In this document: positions 6,994 through 16,552 of the stretch, in pieces
How the letters are laid out: every line of letters starts with the position of its first letter
How positions within the stretch are numbered: position 1 is the stretch's first letter
DNA from: JAHEFT01 sp963766195
GTDB lineage: Bacteria; Pseudomonadota; Gammaproteobacteria; Xanthomonadales; SZUA-36
Assembly: GCA_963766195.1 (NCBI GenBank)
Contig: CAVXYY010000011.1
Location: forward strand, 1 to 64,000
DNA: 64,000 nucleotides
Direction of reading: 5' to 3'
The notes under the pieces: generated by a model
The model's database searches: none
Told to the model about the DNA's origin: nothing
The model's input: the letters and a program-made list of their open reading frames with translations, nothing else
Translations under genes and position numbers: made by a program

Positions 6994-7713
6994 TTGCTGC
7001 TCAGTGCATGGCTTTTTTCTGCCGGAGTTTTTGCCCTCGACCAGCCTGTCGGCACGCCGTTTGAAATCAAACTCACGCTGAATCAACTTCTGGGCGAGGC
7101 GGAGGCATCGCGTTACAAGGAAATAATATCTCCCGGTAAATCAATCACATGGAGCGTATACCTTCCTGACAACGAATCAGGCGAACCGCCGGGTGTATTT
7201 GTATATGTCAGTCCGAGAAACCGGGGACAGATCGAAACCGGCTGGCGCTCTGTCATGGACAATTTCAACCTGATCTGGATCGGGGCGAACAACTCCGGTA
7301 ACCGGATGCCGGTTGATCGCCGAATGCTATACGCCATCATGGCGCTCAAGGCGCTGGACCGGGATTATGTGATTGCCAGCAACCGGATCACGGTGTCCGG
7401 ATTTTCAGGCGGCGGCCGGGTCGCCAGCAAGCTGGCCAGCCAGTTTCCCGAAGTGTTCACCGGTGCGGTTTATATCTGCGGTGTGGACTTCTGGAGCGAT
7501 GAACTGGACATACGGGTCGACCGCCTGGTGCAAAATCGCTTTGTTTTCGTGACCGGTACCAGGGACTTCAACCTGGTCGATACCAAGAGCGCCTATCAAC
7601 ACTACCTCGACGCCGGTGCGCAGCACAGTAAACTGATGGTGATTCCCGGAATGGCGCACGAACATCCCGATGCGGCAAACCTTTCAGAAGCCCTGGGTTT
7701 TATCTACGACTGA
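6994..7713 (+). CDS. secreted alpha/beta hydrolase (PHB-depolymerase/esterase-like)
   Basis: The product of about 239 aa begins with a hydrophobic signal segment (LLLLSAWLFSAGVFA). It has the nucleophile elbow GFSGGGR, a preceding GANNSGNR loop, an acidic candidate in GTRDFN and a C-terminal catalytic His candidate in GMAHEHP, as in esterases of the PHB-depolymerase/feruloyl-esterase type. The start is uncertain: in this frame only a TTG at 6994 is available, and the ATG at 6969 is in another frame, so a small indel near the start is likely. The substrate is unknown. Confidence 0.65.
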   Translation: MLLSAWLFSAGVFALDQPVGTPFEIKLTLNQLLGEAEASRYKEIISPGKSITWSVYLPDNESGEPPGVFVYVSPRNRGQIETGWRSVMDNFNLIWIGANNSGNRMPVDRRMLYAIMALKALDRDYVIASNRITVSGFSGGGRVASKLASQFPEVFTGAVYICGVDFWSDELDIRVDRLVQNRFVFVTGTRDFNLVDTKSAYQHYLDAGAQHSKLMVIPGMAHEHPDAANLSEALGFIYD

Positions 7714-7809
7714 ACACGGTTTACATCACTACCCTTCCCTGCGTCTTAATCCTGGCGGTTTCGTTGCGTCTTAAGATGGCCTCTCTCCATCGTGTAAGTG
7801 AGGGTTTCC

Positions 7810-7821
7810 TGATCTAGATCA
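7810..7821. promoter_or_regulatory. FNR/Anr-like palindrome
   Basis: TGATCTAGATCA is a perfect 12 bp palindrome and matches the TGAT-N4-ATCA core of FNR/Anr sites (flanks are C and C instead of T and A). It lies about 110 bp before the porin start and 31 bp before the Fur box. A chance palindrome cannot be excluded. Confidence 0.35.
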
Positions 7822-7851
7822 CCTCGTTTGAGGATCACTTTGCATTTTTGT

Positions 7852-7866
7852 TGAGAATAATTCTCA
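7852..7866. promoter_or_regulatory. Fur box
   Basis: TGAGAATAATTCTCA is a perfect 7-1-7 inverted repeat and differs from the Fur consensus TGATAATNATTATCA by one symmetric change per arm. It sits about 58 bp before the GTG start of the porin gene, in an AT-rich promoter region, so iron repression of the porin/FMN-binding/PepSY operon is the likely effect. Confidence 0.75.
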
Positions 7867-7923
7867 TTTGCATTATCTTTCGTTCACCGATCAGTTCAAA
7901 CCCAATTGAAAGGAGCAATTTCG

Positions 7924-9167
7924 GTGAAATCGTTCAACTAAAAACCAGGGAATTATTTTCGCAATGACGTTGGCCAGCGCATTGTCCAGTTCAGCGGCAT
8001 TCGCCCAGGACATCAACGCGGAACTTCTGCTGAAGCTGGAATCACTGCAGCAACAGATCGATGAGTTGAAGTTGCAATTGGCGCAAACACAAACCCAGAC
8101 CGTGGAAACCGATGCAAAGGTCGAGGCGGTCGCTGAAGTTATCGAATCAGGCTCACCCGGACAGCGTGCCGGCGAAACGCACGACGATCGGTGGCTACGG
8201 AGAATTGCACTACAACAACATTTCCGCGGAGGATTCATCACGCGACTACAAGTCGATCGATTTTCACCGTTTCGTGCTGTTTTTTGGCCATGAATTCAAC
8301 GACAGCACACGGTTCTATTCGGAGGTTGAACTGGAACATTCCTTTATCGCCGACACGGGTGGCAACACGCCCGGAGAGGTGGAACTGGAACAGGCATATA
8401 TCGAGTGGGACCTGCGCGACAATCTGCACGCCAAAGGCGGTTTGTTCCTGGTTCCCGTCGGGATTCTCAACCAGACCCATGAACCCAATACTTTCTACGG
8501 CGTGGAGCGCAACGACGTGGAAAACATCATCATACCCGACTACCTGGTGGGAAGGCGGCGCGGGTTTGAACGGGCTGTTTGGTTCCGGCTGGGCCTGGGA
8601 CCTGGACCTCACTTCCGGACTGGGCATGGCGGCGTCCGGCAGTGACGCTTTCAGAATTCGCGATGGGCGCCAAAAAGTCGCCGAAGCTCTGGCCAACGAT
8701 TTGGCCGTTACCGGACGTCTGCGCTACTTCGGAATGGCGGGATTACAGGCAGGCATCACTGTCCAGTACCAGTTTGATCCATCCCAGGAAAGCAATGACG
8801 GCCTGGATTCCGGCACCCTGGTGGAGGGTCACATCGAGTACCAGCATGGTGGGTTTGGATTGCGGGCGCTTTACGCACGCTGGGATTTCAGCGGCTATGC
8901 CGTTGAAGCAGCCAACGCTGACAAACAATGGGGCTGGTACGTGGAGCCCAGTTATCGCATCAATGAAGTCGGTTTCTACACCCGTTACGAAAAAGTCGAT
9001 GCCGCGCGAGCCCAGGACAAGTTCGATCAATGGGAAGTGGGCCTGAACTGGTGGCCAAATGAAAATGTCGTGCTGAAGTTTGACTATCGCGATCGCGGCT
9101 ACGACCTGCCGAACAGCAGGGGCGTGATTTTACCGGCTTTGACCTGGGCCTCGGATACAGCTTCTGA
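7924..9167 (+). CDS. outer-membrane porin, iron-regulated (frameshifted in this sequence)
   Basis: The gene starts with GTG at 7924, 10 bp after AAAGGAG. Correcting one indel near 7938 gives a signal peptide ending SSSAAFAQ, followed by a coiled-coil segment (KLESLQQQIDELKLQL) as in trimeric porins. The remaining frames give alternating beta-strands (GGYGELHYN, FYSEVELEHSF, DFDYRDRGYD-like) and end with DLGLGYSF, an outer-membrane barrel with terminal Phe. Frame changes fall near 7938, 8140-8170, 8545-8570 and 9110-9120. The start, SD site and strong C-terminus argue that the gene is real and the breaks are sequence errors. The Fur box upstream and FMN-binding/PepSY genes downstream suggest a role in iron acquisition; the substrate is unknown. 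Confidence 0.7.
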
Positions 9168-9204
9168 TTCATGGTTCGAGATCCGCAAAATCCGGTTCGC
9201 TGTA

Positions 9205-9710
9205 ATGCTCGTTTTTGTCGTTTTGCCAGTCCTGGCCTGTGCAGAAACCGTCTACGAGACCCAGACGGAATTTCTCAGCCGCGCCTTCAATGAATCTGCC
9301 TCCTGAGCCGGACATCGCCTGGCTCAGTGGCGACAGGAAGCTTGCCGTTCAGAAGATTTTGGGGCACGACTACCCTGCCCTGCGCGTGAGGTACTGGTGC
9401 CGGGACGGGCGCTCTGCCTGGTCGCTGGAAGAAGTGGGCAAAGATTTGCCCATCACCGTGGGTATCGTGATAAGCAACAATTACATTGAGAGCCTGCGCG
9501 TACTCACGTACCGGGAAAACCGCGGTGGCGAAGTTGCAACACCCGCCTTCACGGGACAATTCAACGGAAGCTCCCTCGAGGAGGATCGTGCTCTGAATAC
9601 AGCATATTGATGGCATCACGGGCGCTACCCTGTCCGTACGGGCGCTGACCCGGTTGGCAACGATGGCGCTGTATTTACATTCCGACGTGGGTTGCCAGGA
9701 TGGGGCATAA
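9205..9710 (+). CDS. FMN-binding domain protein (covalent flavin carrier), frameshifted
   Basis: An exported protein of about 165 aa: hydrophobic signal AVMLVFVVLPVLACA, an FMN-binding-domain body (VRYWCRDGRSAWSLEEVGK, then ITVGIVISNNYIESLRVL) and near the C-terminus DGITGATLS. This last motif matches the flavinylation signature (S/T)GA(T/S) with an upstream D, where ApbE attaches FMN to Thr, as in NqrC/RnfG. Frame changes near 9290-9300 and 9600-9606 split it. An alternative start is the ATG at 9171. It lies between the Fur-regulated porin and the PepSY protein, with an 11 bp overlap to the latter, so all three form one operon. Confidence 0.75.
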
Positions 9711-10464
9711 GAAAACCCGGGCTTCCACCTGGCGCCGCCTGCATCGCACGCTCGGCGCCAGTGTCGCAGTCTTTATTCTTTTCATGGCATTCAGCGGCAT
9801 GGCTATCAACCATTCCCGGGACCTCGGACTTGACCGGCAACAGGTGTCTCAAGCACTCCTGCTGCAGTGGTACGGATTGACCGAACCCGAAGAATTTCTC
9901 AGCTATGCCGCCGGAGACAACTGGATCAGCTTTGCCGGTTCCAATGCATACTTCAACGGCCGGTACGTATCAGAACTCACGAAGGGAGTCGGCGCCGTGT
10001 TCACAGGCGAAATGCTGATCGCTGCTGGCAGTAACGGGTTTTTGTTGCTCGATCCACAAGGCGGATTGATCGAGAAACTCCCATGGGAACACCCGGAAGC
10101 GGGGCCGGTTGAATCGATCGGCTTGCTGGAAAACGGGAGCGTGATGGTGAAATCCGCAACAGGTTCGTGGTTGGCCGATGCCCAGCTGCTGCAATGGCAA
10201 CCGGCTGATGCCAGTGGCGGAACGACCTCTCCGGCCTGGTCAGATTCGGCACCTGAGCCCCGGACAATCAGACAATCTGTAATTCAGCAATATCGGGGTG
10301 CCGGCCTGAGCTTGGAACGGCTTATCCTGGACCTCCACAGTGGACGGATATTCGGACCGGTGGGCATTCTCATTTACGATCTGCTGGCTGTTATTGTTGG
10401 CTTTCTCGCGATCAGCGGCGTGATTTTCTGGTTTCGGGGCCGCCGCAACGGCAAGCGCAGATAA
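9700..10464 (+). CDS. PepSY-associated transmembrane protein
   Basis: The 254-aa intact protein has an N-terminal transmembrane helix (SVAVFILFMAFSGMAINHS) preceded by a WRRLHRTLGA motif typical of PepSY-associated TM proteins, a periplasmic domain of about 180 residues and a C-terminal helix (LLAVIVGFLAISGVIFWF) ending in a basic tail. Before that helix is LDLHSGRIFGPVG, the PepSY-TM signature in which the His may bind haem. Such proteins work with FMN-binding domain partners in trans-membrane electron transfer, for example ferric or siderophore reduction. Start overlaps the end of the FMN-binding gene; a terminator follows. Confidence 0.75.
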   Translation: MGHKKTRASTWRRLHRTLGASVAVFILFMAFSGMAINHSRDLGLDRQQVSQALLLQWYGLTEPEEFLSYAAGDNWISFAGSNAYFNGRYVSELTKGVGAVFTGEMLIAAGSNGFLLLDPQGGLIEKLPWEHPEAGPVESIGLLENGSVMVKSATGSWLADAQLLQWQPADASGGTTSPAWSDSAPEPRTIRQSVIQQYRGAGLSLERLILDLHSGRIFGPVGILIYDLLAVIVGFLAISGVIFWFRGRRNGKRR

Positions 10465-10503
10465 CCGAAGTTTCAAGCAACTTCAGGGCTTACAAAATCA
10501 AAT

Positions 10504-10531
10504 AAAAAACCCCGCCGAAGCGGGGCTTTTC
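10504..10531. terminator. bidirectional Rho-independent terminator
   Basis: The hairpin CCCCGCcgaaGCGGGG is flanked by an A-run on one side and CTTTT on the other, so it can end transcription of the PepSY operon (+) and of the secreted protein gene at 10554-10949 (-). Confidence 0.8.
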
Positions 10532-10553
10532 AAAACCAGAATGGCCAATGATT

Positions 10554-10949
10554 TCAGTCCGGCGTACAGGAACCAAAAAGCAAAAACGTGCCATCCATAT
10601 TGGTCATTGACCCGGAAAAATAGCCGCTTGCTTGATTGATCGCCAGGGTCCAGCCCAAACCCAGTTCGGCACCCTGCATCAGCAACTGATTTTCACTTTT
10701 TTCCATGGCAGCTATGGCGGTCGTCCGCTCGGTTCCGGTAATGGTTTTCTTGGCAAAATCAATGCGCATAAAGGCCGGCGCACCGACTTCCCAGGCTTCT
10801 CCGGCATAACACCTTCGAGTCAAAACACAATCGCGCGCCTCGACTGTTGCGCATATGAGTGGCTTCGAGCCATCGAAGTCGGAAGCGAGCACAGGAGATA
10901 TGGCAACACAGCCAAGCGCTAAAACAACAAGATTCTTGAGTAATTTCAT
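10554..10949 (-). CDS. secreted hypothetical protein (131 aa)
   Basis: ATG at 10949 follows GGGAGAACAGACC, a good ribosome-binding site, which is why this start is chosen over an upstream Met at 10997. A signal peptide (MKLLKNLVVLALGCVAISPVLAS) is followed by a small domain with five Cys residues (ICATVEARDCVLTRRC, GSC near the end), suggesting disulfides in the periplasm. Stretches FMRIDFAKKTITG and GWTLAINQASGYFSG recall small proteins whose fold reports on lipid or metal binding, but I do not recognise the family. It starts 14 bp after the stop of the glycine-zipper gene, so the two are probably cotranscribed. Confidence 0.7.
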   Translation of the reverse strand: MKLLKNLVVLALGCVAISPVLASDFDGSKPLICATVEARDCVLTRRCYAGEAWEVGAPAFMRIDFAKKTITGTERTTAIAAMEKSENQLLMQGAELGLGWTLAINQASGYFSGSMTNMDGTFLLFGSCTPD

Positions 10950-10963
10950 GGTCTGTTCTCCCA

Positions 10964-11423
10964 TTATCCGACGGTGTATCCGCGTGCGGTCATGCAAACC
11001 CCAACCGCGCGATTCCAGGTGTCCATCATCTGCTGGCGTTGCGACTGGTCATACTGCTGCGCTGCAGCCTTGTTCTGACGAGCCTGACGTCCACCGATCA
11101 TGGTTCCCGTCACAGCCCCGATTGCCGCGCCTTTTCCGCCATCGCCCGCAATCGCCCCGATCGCAAGCCCGCCAAGTGCGCCCATGCCGGCACCCTCTGA
11201 CTCGTTCACCGCCGCCCGTCGAAGAATATTGTGCCGGAGGGGTTTGAGCCAGCACCACCGGGTCAATCCCGGTATTCTGGGTTGCCCAGACCTGGCACTC
11301 GCTCTGGTCCCGTTGTTGCAGTTCAGGACTCTGGCCCTGGGCGGGGTAAATAATCTGGGCAGCTGCGGTTAGCGAAAACACCAGTGCCGTTGCGCCTGTA
11401 ATAGCGCGGAAAAAGCTGGTCAT
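10964..11423 (-). CDS. glycine-zipper exported protein, frameshifted
   Basis: Two frames give one protein of about 150 aa. The first has a signal peptide (ATALVFSLTAAAQ) and QRDQSECQVWATQNTGIDP. The second has a glycine zipper (GALGGLAIGAIAGDGGKGAAIGAV read in parts: GxxxG spacing with AIGA repeats) and a C-terminal DTWNRAVGVCMTARGYTVG. This is the YMGG/glycine-zipper family of periplasmic or envelope-associated proteins of unknown function; the conserved Cys pair near the ends (SECQVWA, GVCMTARGY) is typical. The frames join near 11215. Confidence 0.7.
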
Positions 11424-11701
11424 TCCTGTTCTCCTTTGGTCAATTCAATCACAAATAGTGATTCTCAAAATTTTACACTGTTGGTGCCGGGTATCATTCA
11501 GCAGGCGAGCCAGAAGTATGGCTATTACTGGCTGACAAAGCGTAATTGCGAAATGGGTGGGATTGTCAAAAACCATCCTGGTTTTTGCCCTGCGGGCGTC
11601 TTGTCTGACGACCCAAGATGGGCGTCCTGCTGGCGATGTTGTATTGTGTCGAACCCACATCGCTACGCGATGGTTGGTCTTATCCCGCCTTTCCAACGAT
11701 T
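11424..11701. other. intergenic stretch without supported gene
   Basis: Open frames exist on both strands, but they show no family resemblance and no ribosome-binding site. The right part contains several short inverted repeats (for example around 11630-11670). The promoter of the glycine-zipper gene must lie just right of 11423. Confidence 0.4.
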
Positions 11702-11731
11702 AGAAAACTCCGCTGCAGCGGTGTTTTCTAA
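11702..11731 (-). terminator. terminator after tRNA-Ser
   Basis: The inverted repeat AGAAAACtCCGCTGCAGCGGtGTTTTCT directly follows the CCA end of tRNA-Ser on the minus strand and ends in a short T-rich stretch. Confidence 0.6.
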
Positions 11732-11732
11732 T

Positions 11733-11822
<90 letters not shown>

Positions 11823-11967
11823 AAAAACAGTCATTTCCTTACTTTCTGCGTCGCATATTCTACCGCAGAAATTTGCCGATGCCGTGATTTCACACGACAC
11901 AGTATAATTTTTATCGTGAGCCTGTCATCAATTCCGATGAACTGTGTTCTGAACCTCGAGGTGGAGC

Positions 11968-12336
11968 ATGAAACAGTTATTGATTCTGACCGTACTGCTG
12001 CTGGTTTCATGGCAAACCAACGCAGCATTTTACAGCACCGGTTACCTGGGGCAGTTACTGGATAGTTGTAACGCCCTGCCCGACACGTTCAATGCTGACA
12101 GCGAGAATTTCGCCAGGGTCAAAGACTGCGGGTTAAGTACGGGCTACATTCTTGGGGTGTTTGACTCACTGAATGTCATTGCTGACAGGTCGCGGTGCTT
12201 CCCGGAGGCCGTTAGATCCGAACAGGTCATTGCGGCGGTTGATCACTGGATACAAAAGCATCCTGGTAGCGATCTTGAACCGGCAGACAAATCCGTCAAT
12301 TTTGCCTTGAACGAAACCTGGCGATGTCCGGACTAG
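11968..12336 (+). CDS. Rap1a/Tai-type immunity-like protein
   Basis: The 122-aa exported protein has a signal peptide (LLILTVLLLVSWQTNA) and the Rap1a/Tai pattern: GQLLDSCNAL, then CGLSTGYILGVFDSL, RCFPEAVRSEQVIAAVDHWIQ, HP and a final ETWRCPD with paired cysteines. Rap1a/Tai proteins neutralise type VI secretion amidase-type effectors in the periplasm, but many genomes carry stand-alone homologues. No effector or secretion gene is adjacent, so an orphan immunity or housekeeping role is equally possible. Confidence 0.7.
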   Translation: MKQLLILTVLLLVSWQTNAAFYSTGYLGQLLDSCNALPDTFNADSENFARVKDCGLSTGYILGVFDSLNVIADRSRCFPEAVRSEQVIAAVDHWIQKHPGSDLEPADKSVNFALNETWRCPD

Positions 12337-12388
12337 CCAAGCACCGGCCGAGAATGCGGGCACTCTTTCAACAATATTTCTGTCAGGG

Positions 12389-12664
12389 TTATTCGGTGAT
12401 TTCTGCCTGGGAAACAAGGGGCTCACATTCTTCGTCGGTCAGCAGTATCTGTTCGTTCGTTTCCTTGTGGATGCAAAAGCACTCATCGTTTTCGACTTCG
12501 AATACGCAGAAATCGTTCTCCCGCAGCGGATCCCGCGCTTCTCCATAATCCGGTTCCTGCTGTTCTTCCAGTATCTGCTCAGCAGGATCTGCCAATTCAA
12601 AGGTGGCAGCGGCCAGGCCTGCCTGCAGGCCGAGCAGGATAATCAATACAAGGCGTTTCATCAT
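12389..12664 (-). CDS. small exported acidic protein, unknown
   Basis: From the ATG at 12664 (or 12661) the product is about 90 aa: signal peptide (MKRLVLIILLGLQAGLAAA) and a very acidic mature part with the segment NDFCVFEVENDECFCIHKE, whose three cysteines could form a disulfide or bind metal. GAGCGGAAG precedes the start. I know no family. It lies just beyond the 3' end of the CadC-type regulator on the same strand. Confidence 0.55.
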   Translation of the reverse strand: MMKRLVLIILLGLQAGLAAATFELADPAEQILEEQQEPDYGEARDPLRENDFCVFEVENDECFCIHKETNEQILLTDEECEPLVSQAEITE

Positions 12665-12687
12665 GTTGAACTTCCGCTCAGGGGTTC

Positions 12688-14878
12688 CTACCAAGCATAC
12701 AACGCTGTGGCGCGATTGATAAGCCTCGCGTGCGGCACAGCGCAACCCGCGCACTGCCAGTATCCTATGGCCTGGCCGCCCTCCCCGTCGATTTCAGCCA
12801 GCATTTCCCTGAACTCCGGCTGATCCCGGATGGAGTCGTAAAACGGCAGGTACGGTTCCAGAAACGGGGTTACATGGCTCGGCTCAATGAGCCCGTCCCG
12901 AATGCATTTTACCGCGCTTTCCGTTGCCGCGATCATACCGAGAAGCCGGCAGGCCTGGTGCATCATTTCATTCCGGTCCGCCCAGTCGACGTGTTCCGGC
13001 CCGAGCCAGGAATTGACCAGTTGCTCGGATTCATCGAAATTGCCCTGGAATCCCGCAAGCATGGCCAATCCGAGATTCGCCAAGGCCCCGGGGCTATTGC
13101 CGCGCTCTGCCAGCTGTTTTTCAAGAGTCGTTTGCCAGCGCAGCAAGTCCTCTGACAGCGGCTCGACGCCAGGCACTAACCAAAAGGTGAAGAATCGGCG
13201 CCAATCCTTTTCTGAAGGGATAATACCGTCAAATAGTTCACCGGCTGGAGTCAACGCATCCAGGGCGCCCGGGTAATTCCGGTTGGCCAGGTACGCCTCC
13301 CACCCGCAGTCCGGCTCATCGTAACTTTGACACAACCGGGCGATCGATTCCTGCAAGCGCTGGTAATCCCGGTCGTCGCGAAACAGGAGATAGCTCGCGG
13401 TTTCGTTCATGTAAAAACTGTCCAGCGGAGAGGTCGCAATCTCGGCCCAGGCTTCGTCGTATTGATGCATGATGAACAGCCCGTGCACGACGACGTCTGT
13501 CCAATTCGGATTTCGGGGATCCAATTCCTGCATTTTTCTTTTCGTTCGCTGGCTGGCATCGAAATCCCCCTGCCGGCGTTCAATCCAGGTTTTCAATTCC
13601 AGGGCCTGAATGTCTCCGGGGATCATGGTCAGCGCCCGGGAAATGATGTCGTGGGCCTGGTCAAAGTCTTGCAATACGTAGTAAACATAGGCTGCAAGGC
13701 CCATCAGGTAGTCGGCCGACCCTGGCGCAACAGCCTTGAGGCTCTGCAGAGCCTGCTCCGTTTTCAGCGTCAGATCCGGATCGCTGCGCTTGAAATTTTG
13801 CAATGCAAGTACGTTGACCAACTGGGCCCAGGCGCGGGTGAAAGTCGGGTCAAGCTCGACCGCATCGTGCAGGAGTTGGATGTATTCCGGGCTGGACAGC
13901 GCTGCGTTGGAAGCCTCCCGCAACTGCATTGCCCGGTGATAAGCCCGGTAGGCTGCCATATTCTCGGTTGGGATAAGGGCCAGTTGCCTGGTGTCCTCGG
14001 CGGTCAGCGTGGTGTCAAGTCCCTTCGCGATGGCGACTGCTATCTCGCTCTGCACGTCGAAAATATTTGCCGGCAGCAATTCGCGGTCATAGCTCTCGGC
14101 CCATAAGTGCCGGTCTGTTCTCGCGTCAATCAACTGAGCGTTGATACGAATCTGGTCAGCGACGATTTGTACGCTGCCTTCCAGGATGACGTCAGCTCCC
14201 AGATCCTGGCCTATCCTGCGGATGTTGTGCTCGGTATTGCGATATTCCTTCACCGAGGTGCCCGAGATCACGCGCATCGACTGCAGCTTGGCCAGTTGGG
14301 TCAGGAGATCATTGTGTATGCCATTGGCAAAAAACACGTTGTCATCTCCGTTCCCGGCTCTCGGCGGTGAACGGCAACACCGCAACCATGGGCGGTCCAG
14401 CACCCTGTGGCCCGCGAATTTCCCGGCGTGGATCGTCGAATTTACCCGCAGTGAGTATAGGAATACCGCTGCAAGGCCGGCGAGAATGACCAGCAAAAGA
14501 TACTGGCGTCTGCGTGCAGGTTGCGCACGCCGGCGACTCCGGAAGCGGAGCCGGTGGAAAGTGGGCAATGTACCCCTTGCGCACGACGGTTTCAATGTAG
14601 GCCTGTATGTCCTGCGGCGAAAGAATTTGACGCAGGATCGAGACACAGCGATTGATCGCGTCGTCCGAGACTTTGCGATTCCCCCACGCGGCGGCGATCA
14701 GTTCATCGCGACTGATGACTTTGTTCTGATTGGCGAGAAAGTATTCCAGGAGCCTGGACACCTGGGGTTCCAGGCGAGTGGTAGTCTCCCCATCGAACAG
14801 ATCGCCGGTATTTGCGTCAAAGCGCCAACGGCCGAACAAATGTGAGACCGGAATACCAGTGTCGGCATTACTCGTCAT
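12688..14878 (-). CDS. CadC-type membrane regulator with TPR domain, frameshifted
   Basis: Joining frames gives a protein of about 730 aa. The N-terminus (from ATG 14878) is an OmpR/PhoB-type winged helix: FGRWRFDANTGDL, LEPQVSRLLEYFLANQNKVISRDEL, WGNRKVSDDAINRCVSILR, ETVVRKGY. Next are a basic linker and a transmembrane helix (YLLLVILAGLAAVFLYSL), then VAVLPF, FANGIHNDLLTQLAKL, VISGTSVKEYR and LGADVILEGSVQ, the FlgO-like segment common in these regulators, followed by several TPR-like repeats. Frame changes fall near 14530, 14420 and 14350. DNA-binding inside, sensing outside. It is divergent from the SMP-30-like gene, a likely target (inference). Confidence 0.75.
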
Positions 14879-15095
14879 GTTAAAACCAGCCCCCTAATAA
14901 CAAATCAGCGCTTAATCAGCTAAATATCAGTGTTCCATCAGGCAATTATTGACCCATCGACTATACTTTAGCTTAGTTGTCGCACAGGGGGTGCATATGA
15001 CAACTCATCAATTGACTCCTGTTGCCGCACAGGCAGTGCACGAAACAGCCCAACAATAATTGTACGCCAAAATGCTAAAACCACTTGGAGAAATA

Positions 15096-16110
15096 ATGAA
15101 CAAACAACTCAAACTCACAGCGATCGCGCTGGTCGCCCTGACCGTGCCCATGCTCTCGGCCAGTGCCGGCGAGAAGCCCTTTCCCAAAATCATCCCCGTC
15201 CTGGAAGGAGCTCCACCCGAGGGTTCACCATTGGCAAGGGAACCACTGCCTACAACGGCTCAATCGATGGATCAATCTACAAGGTGAATTTGCGCACCGG
15301 GCAAGGCGAACTTTTTGTAGCAGCTGAGCCCGGTTTTGACGCCGAGAGCGTGTTTGCCGGTGAGTGTTATAAGCTCGGGATGCGTGTTGATCGCCGCTCA
15401 ACAACCTGTTTGTCGCCGGGTGTTCTCACGGCGACGCTTATGTATTTGACGCAGATACCGGTGAAGAGATTAAGGAATATCAGTTGGATGATTCAGGTAA
15501 GTCGGTAATCAATGACCTGGCCATCACCACGGATGCTGTCTATTTCACCGATTTAATCAACCATTCATCTACCGCTTACCACTGTCCAAGAATGGCAGAA
15601 TTCCAGAGGATGTAAGACGCTGCTACCGCAATAGAGCTGACCGGGGATTTTGAAACAGGTGAAAATCTGTTAGGTGCTTTTGCCAACGGCATTGTCGCAA
15701 CGCCCGATGGAAAGACCTTGATCGTTGGCAACTCGGGCACTTCGAAAGTTATTCCGGGTGGATCCAACCACCGGACATGCAGATGAAATCATGATTGTCA
15801 GTCCGCCTCTGTCGGAGGGTTTTATTGATGGCATCGTAATGCGTGACGGCATCCTGTACATCTTGACTCCTTACGACCCCACTCCAGAAGACGACGATCC
15901 AGGTGGTTGTGCTGAGTGACGATATGCTCACCGGGACTCTCCTGGGAACCATCACCGATGACGACATGGACGTCGTCGCGAGCGGTGCCCTTCATGGTGA
16001 TTCGTTGTATGTAAATAATGCCCGTTATTACACTGTTCTTGGGATGCTGCCGAGCGTTGACGCCTGACACTCCGTTTTGGATCACCAAGTTGAACATCTA
16101 CGACGTCGGA
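15096..16110 (+). CDS. SMP-30/gluconolactonase-like secreted beta-propeller, frameshifted
   Basis: The start ATG at 15096 follows TTGGAGAAATA and opens a signal peptide (LTAIALVALTVPMLSASA). Frames then combine to GSIYKVNLRTGQGELFV, VFDADTGEEIKEYQL, INDLAITTDAVYFTD, NGIVATPDGKTLIVGNSGTSKV, IDGIVMRDGILYIL and TPFWITKLN, the repeated 'G-xx-VxD-x-T..V..T' pattern of SMP-30/LRE-type six-bladed propellers. At least five frame changes are needed, so it is either decayed or badly affected by indels. The end is approximate. Likely periplasmic; substrate unknown. Confidence 0.6.
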
Positions 16111-16164
16111 CCCAGTGGAATAAACGATCCTGTAGACAGCGTTTGGCGACAAACCTGTTGTGCT

Positions 16165-16198
16165 AAAACAAAACCCCGCTTCGGCGGGGTTTTGTTTT
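16165..16198. terminator. strong bidirectional terminator
   Basis: AAAACAAAA-CCCCGC-TTCG-GCGGGG-TTTTGTTTT: a six-bp GC stem with a UUCG tetraloop, extended by A/T arms. It ends the propeller gene and can also end transcription from the tRNA side. Confidence 0.9.
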
Positions 16199-16289
16199 GG
16201 ATAACAGACCGGCTCTGCTCGAAACAGAATAAATGCTTTATTCGTAGCAGTATTCGGATTAGATAATCATTCTATCTTATTGTTTTTAT

Positions 16290-16376
16290 TGGTGCCCGGG
16301 ACCGGAATCGAACCGGTACGCCCTTTCGGGCGAGGGATTTTAAGTCCCTTGCGTCTACCAATTTCGCCACCCGGGC
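16290..16376 (-). tRNA. tRNA-Leu (TAA)
   Basis: 87 nt with acceptor GCCCGGG/CCCGGGC, discriminator A and encoded CCA. The anticodon loop CTTAAAA between AGGGA and TCCCT gives TAA. The long variable arm (TCGCCCGAAAGGGCGT) fits class II. Confidence 0.95.
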
Positions 16377-16391
16377 CGCGCAGGGAAAAAA

Positions 16392-16552
16392 TGGGGCCAG
16401 GGTCGGAATCGAACCCGGATTCGCGGTTCTCCGCTAGCCGGTGGTACCTTCCTTCACCGAATCCGAAACGTGTCGTCAAACGACCCTGTAAATCTCATCG
16501 TCCGGTGATTTCCCCTGGTATTCAATTTACCGGCCCACAGGGTCGGTAAAAA
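16392..16552 (-). repeat. tandem repeat unit with tRNA-Cys-like 3' tail (copy 1)
   Basis: 161 bp unit, near-identical to the next copy. Read on the minus strand it ends GGTTCGATTCCGACCCTGGCC and CCA, matching the T-arm and acceptor 3' strand of the adjacent tRNA-Cys apart from one or two bases. The 5' half of a tRNA is absent; the body instead contains a long hairpin (GGATTCG...CGAATCC). Confidence 0.75.
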
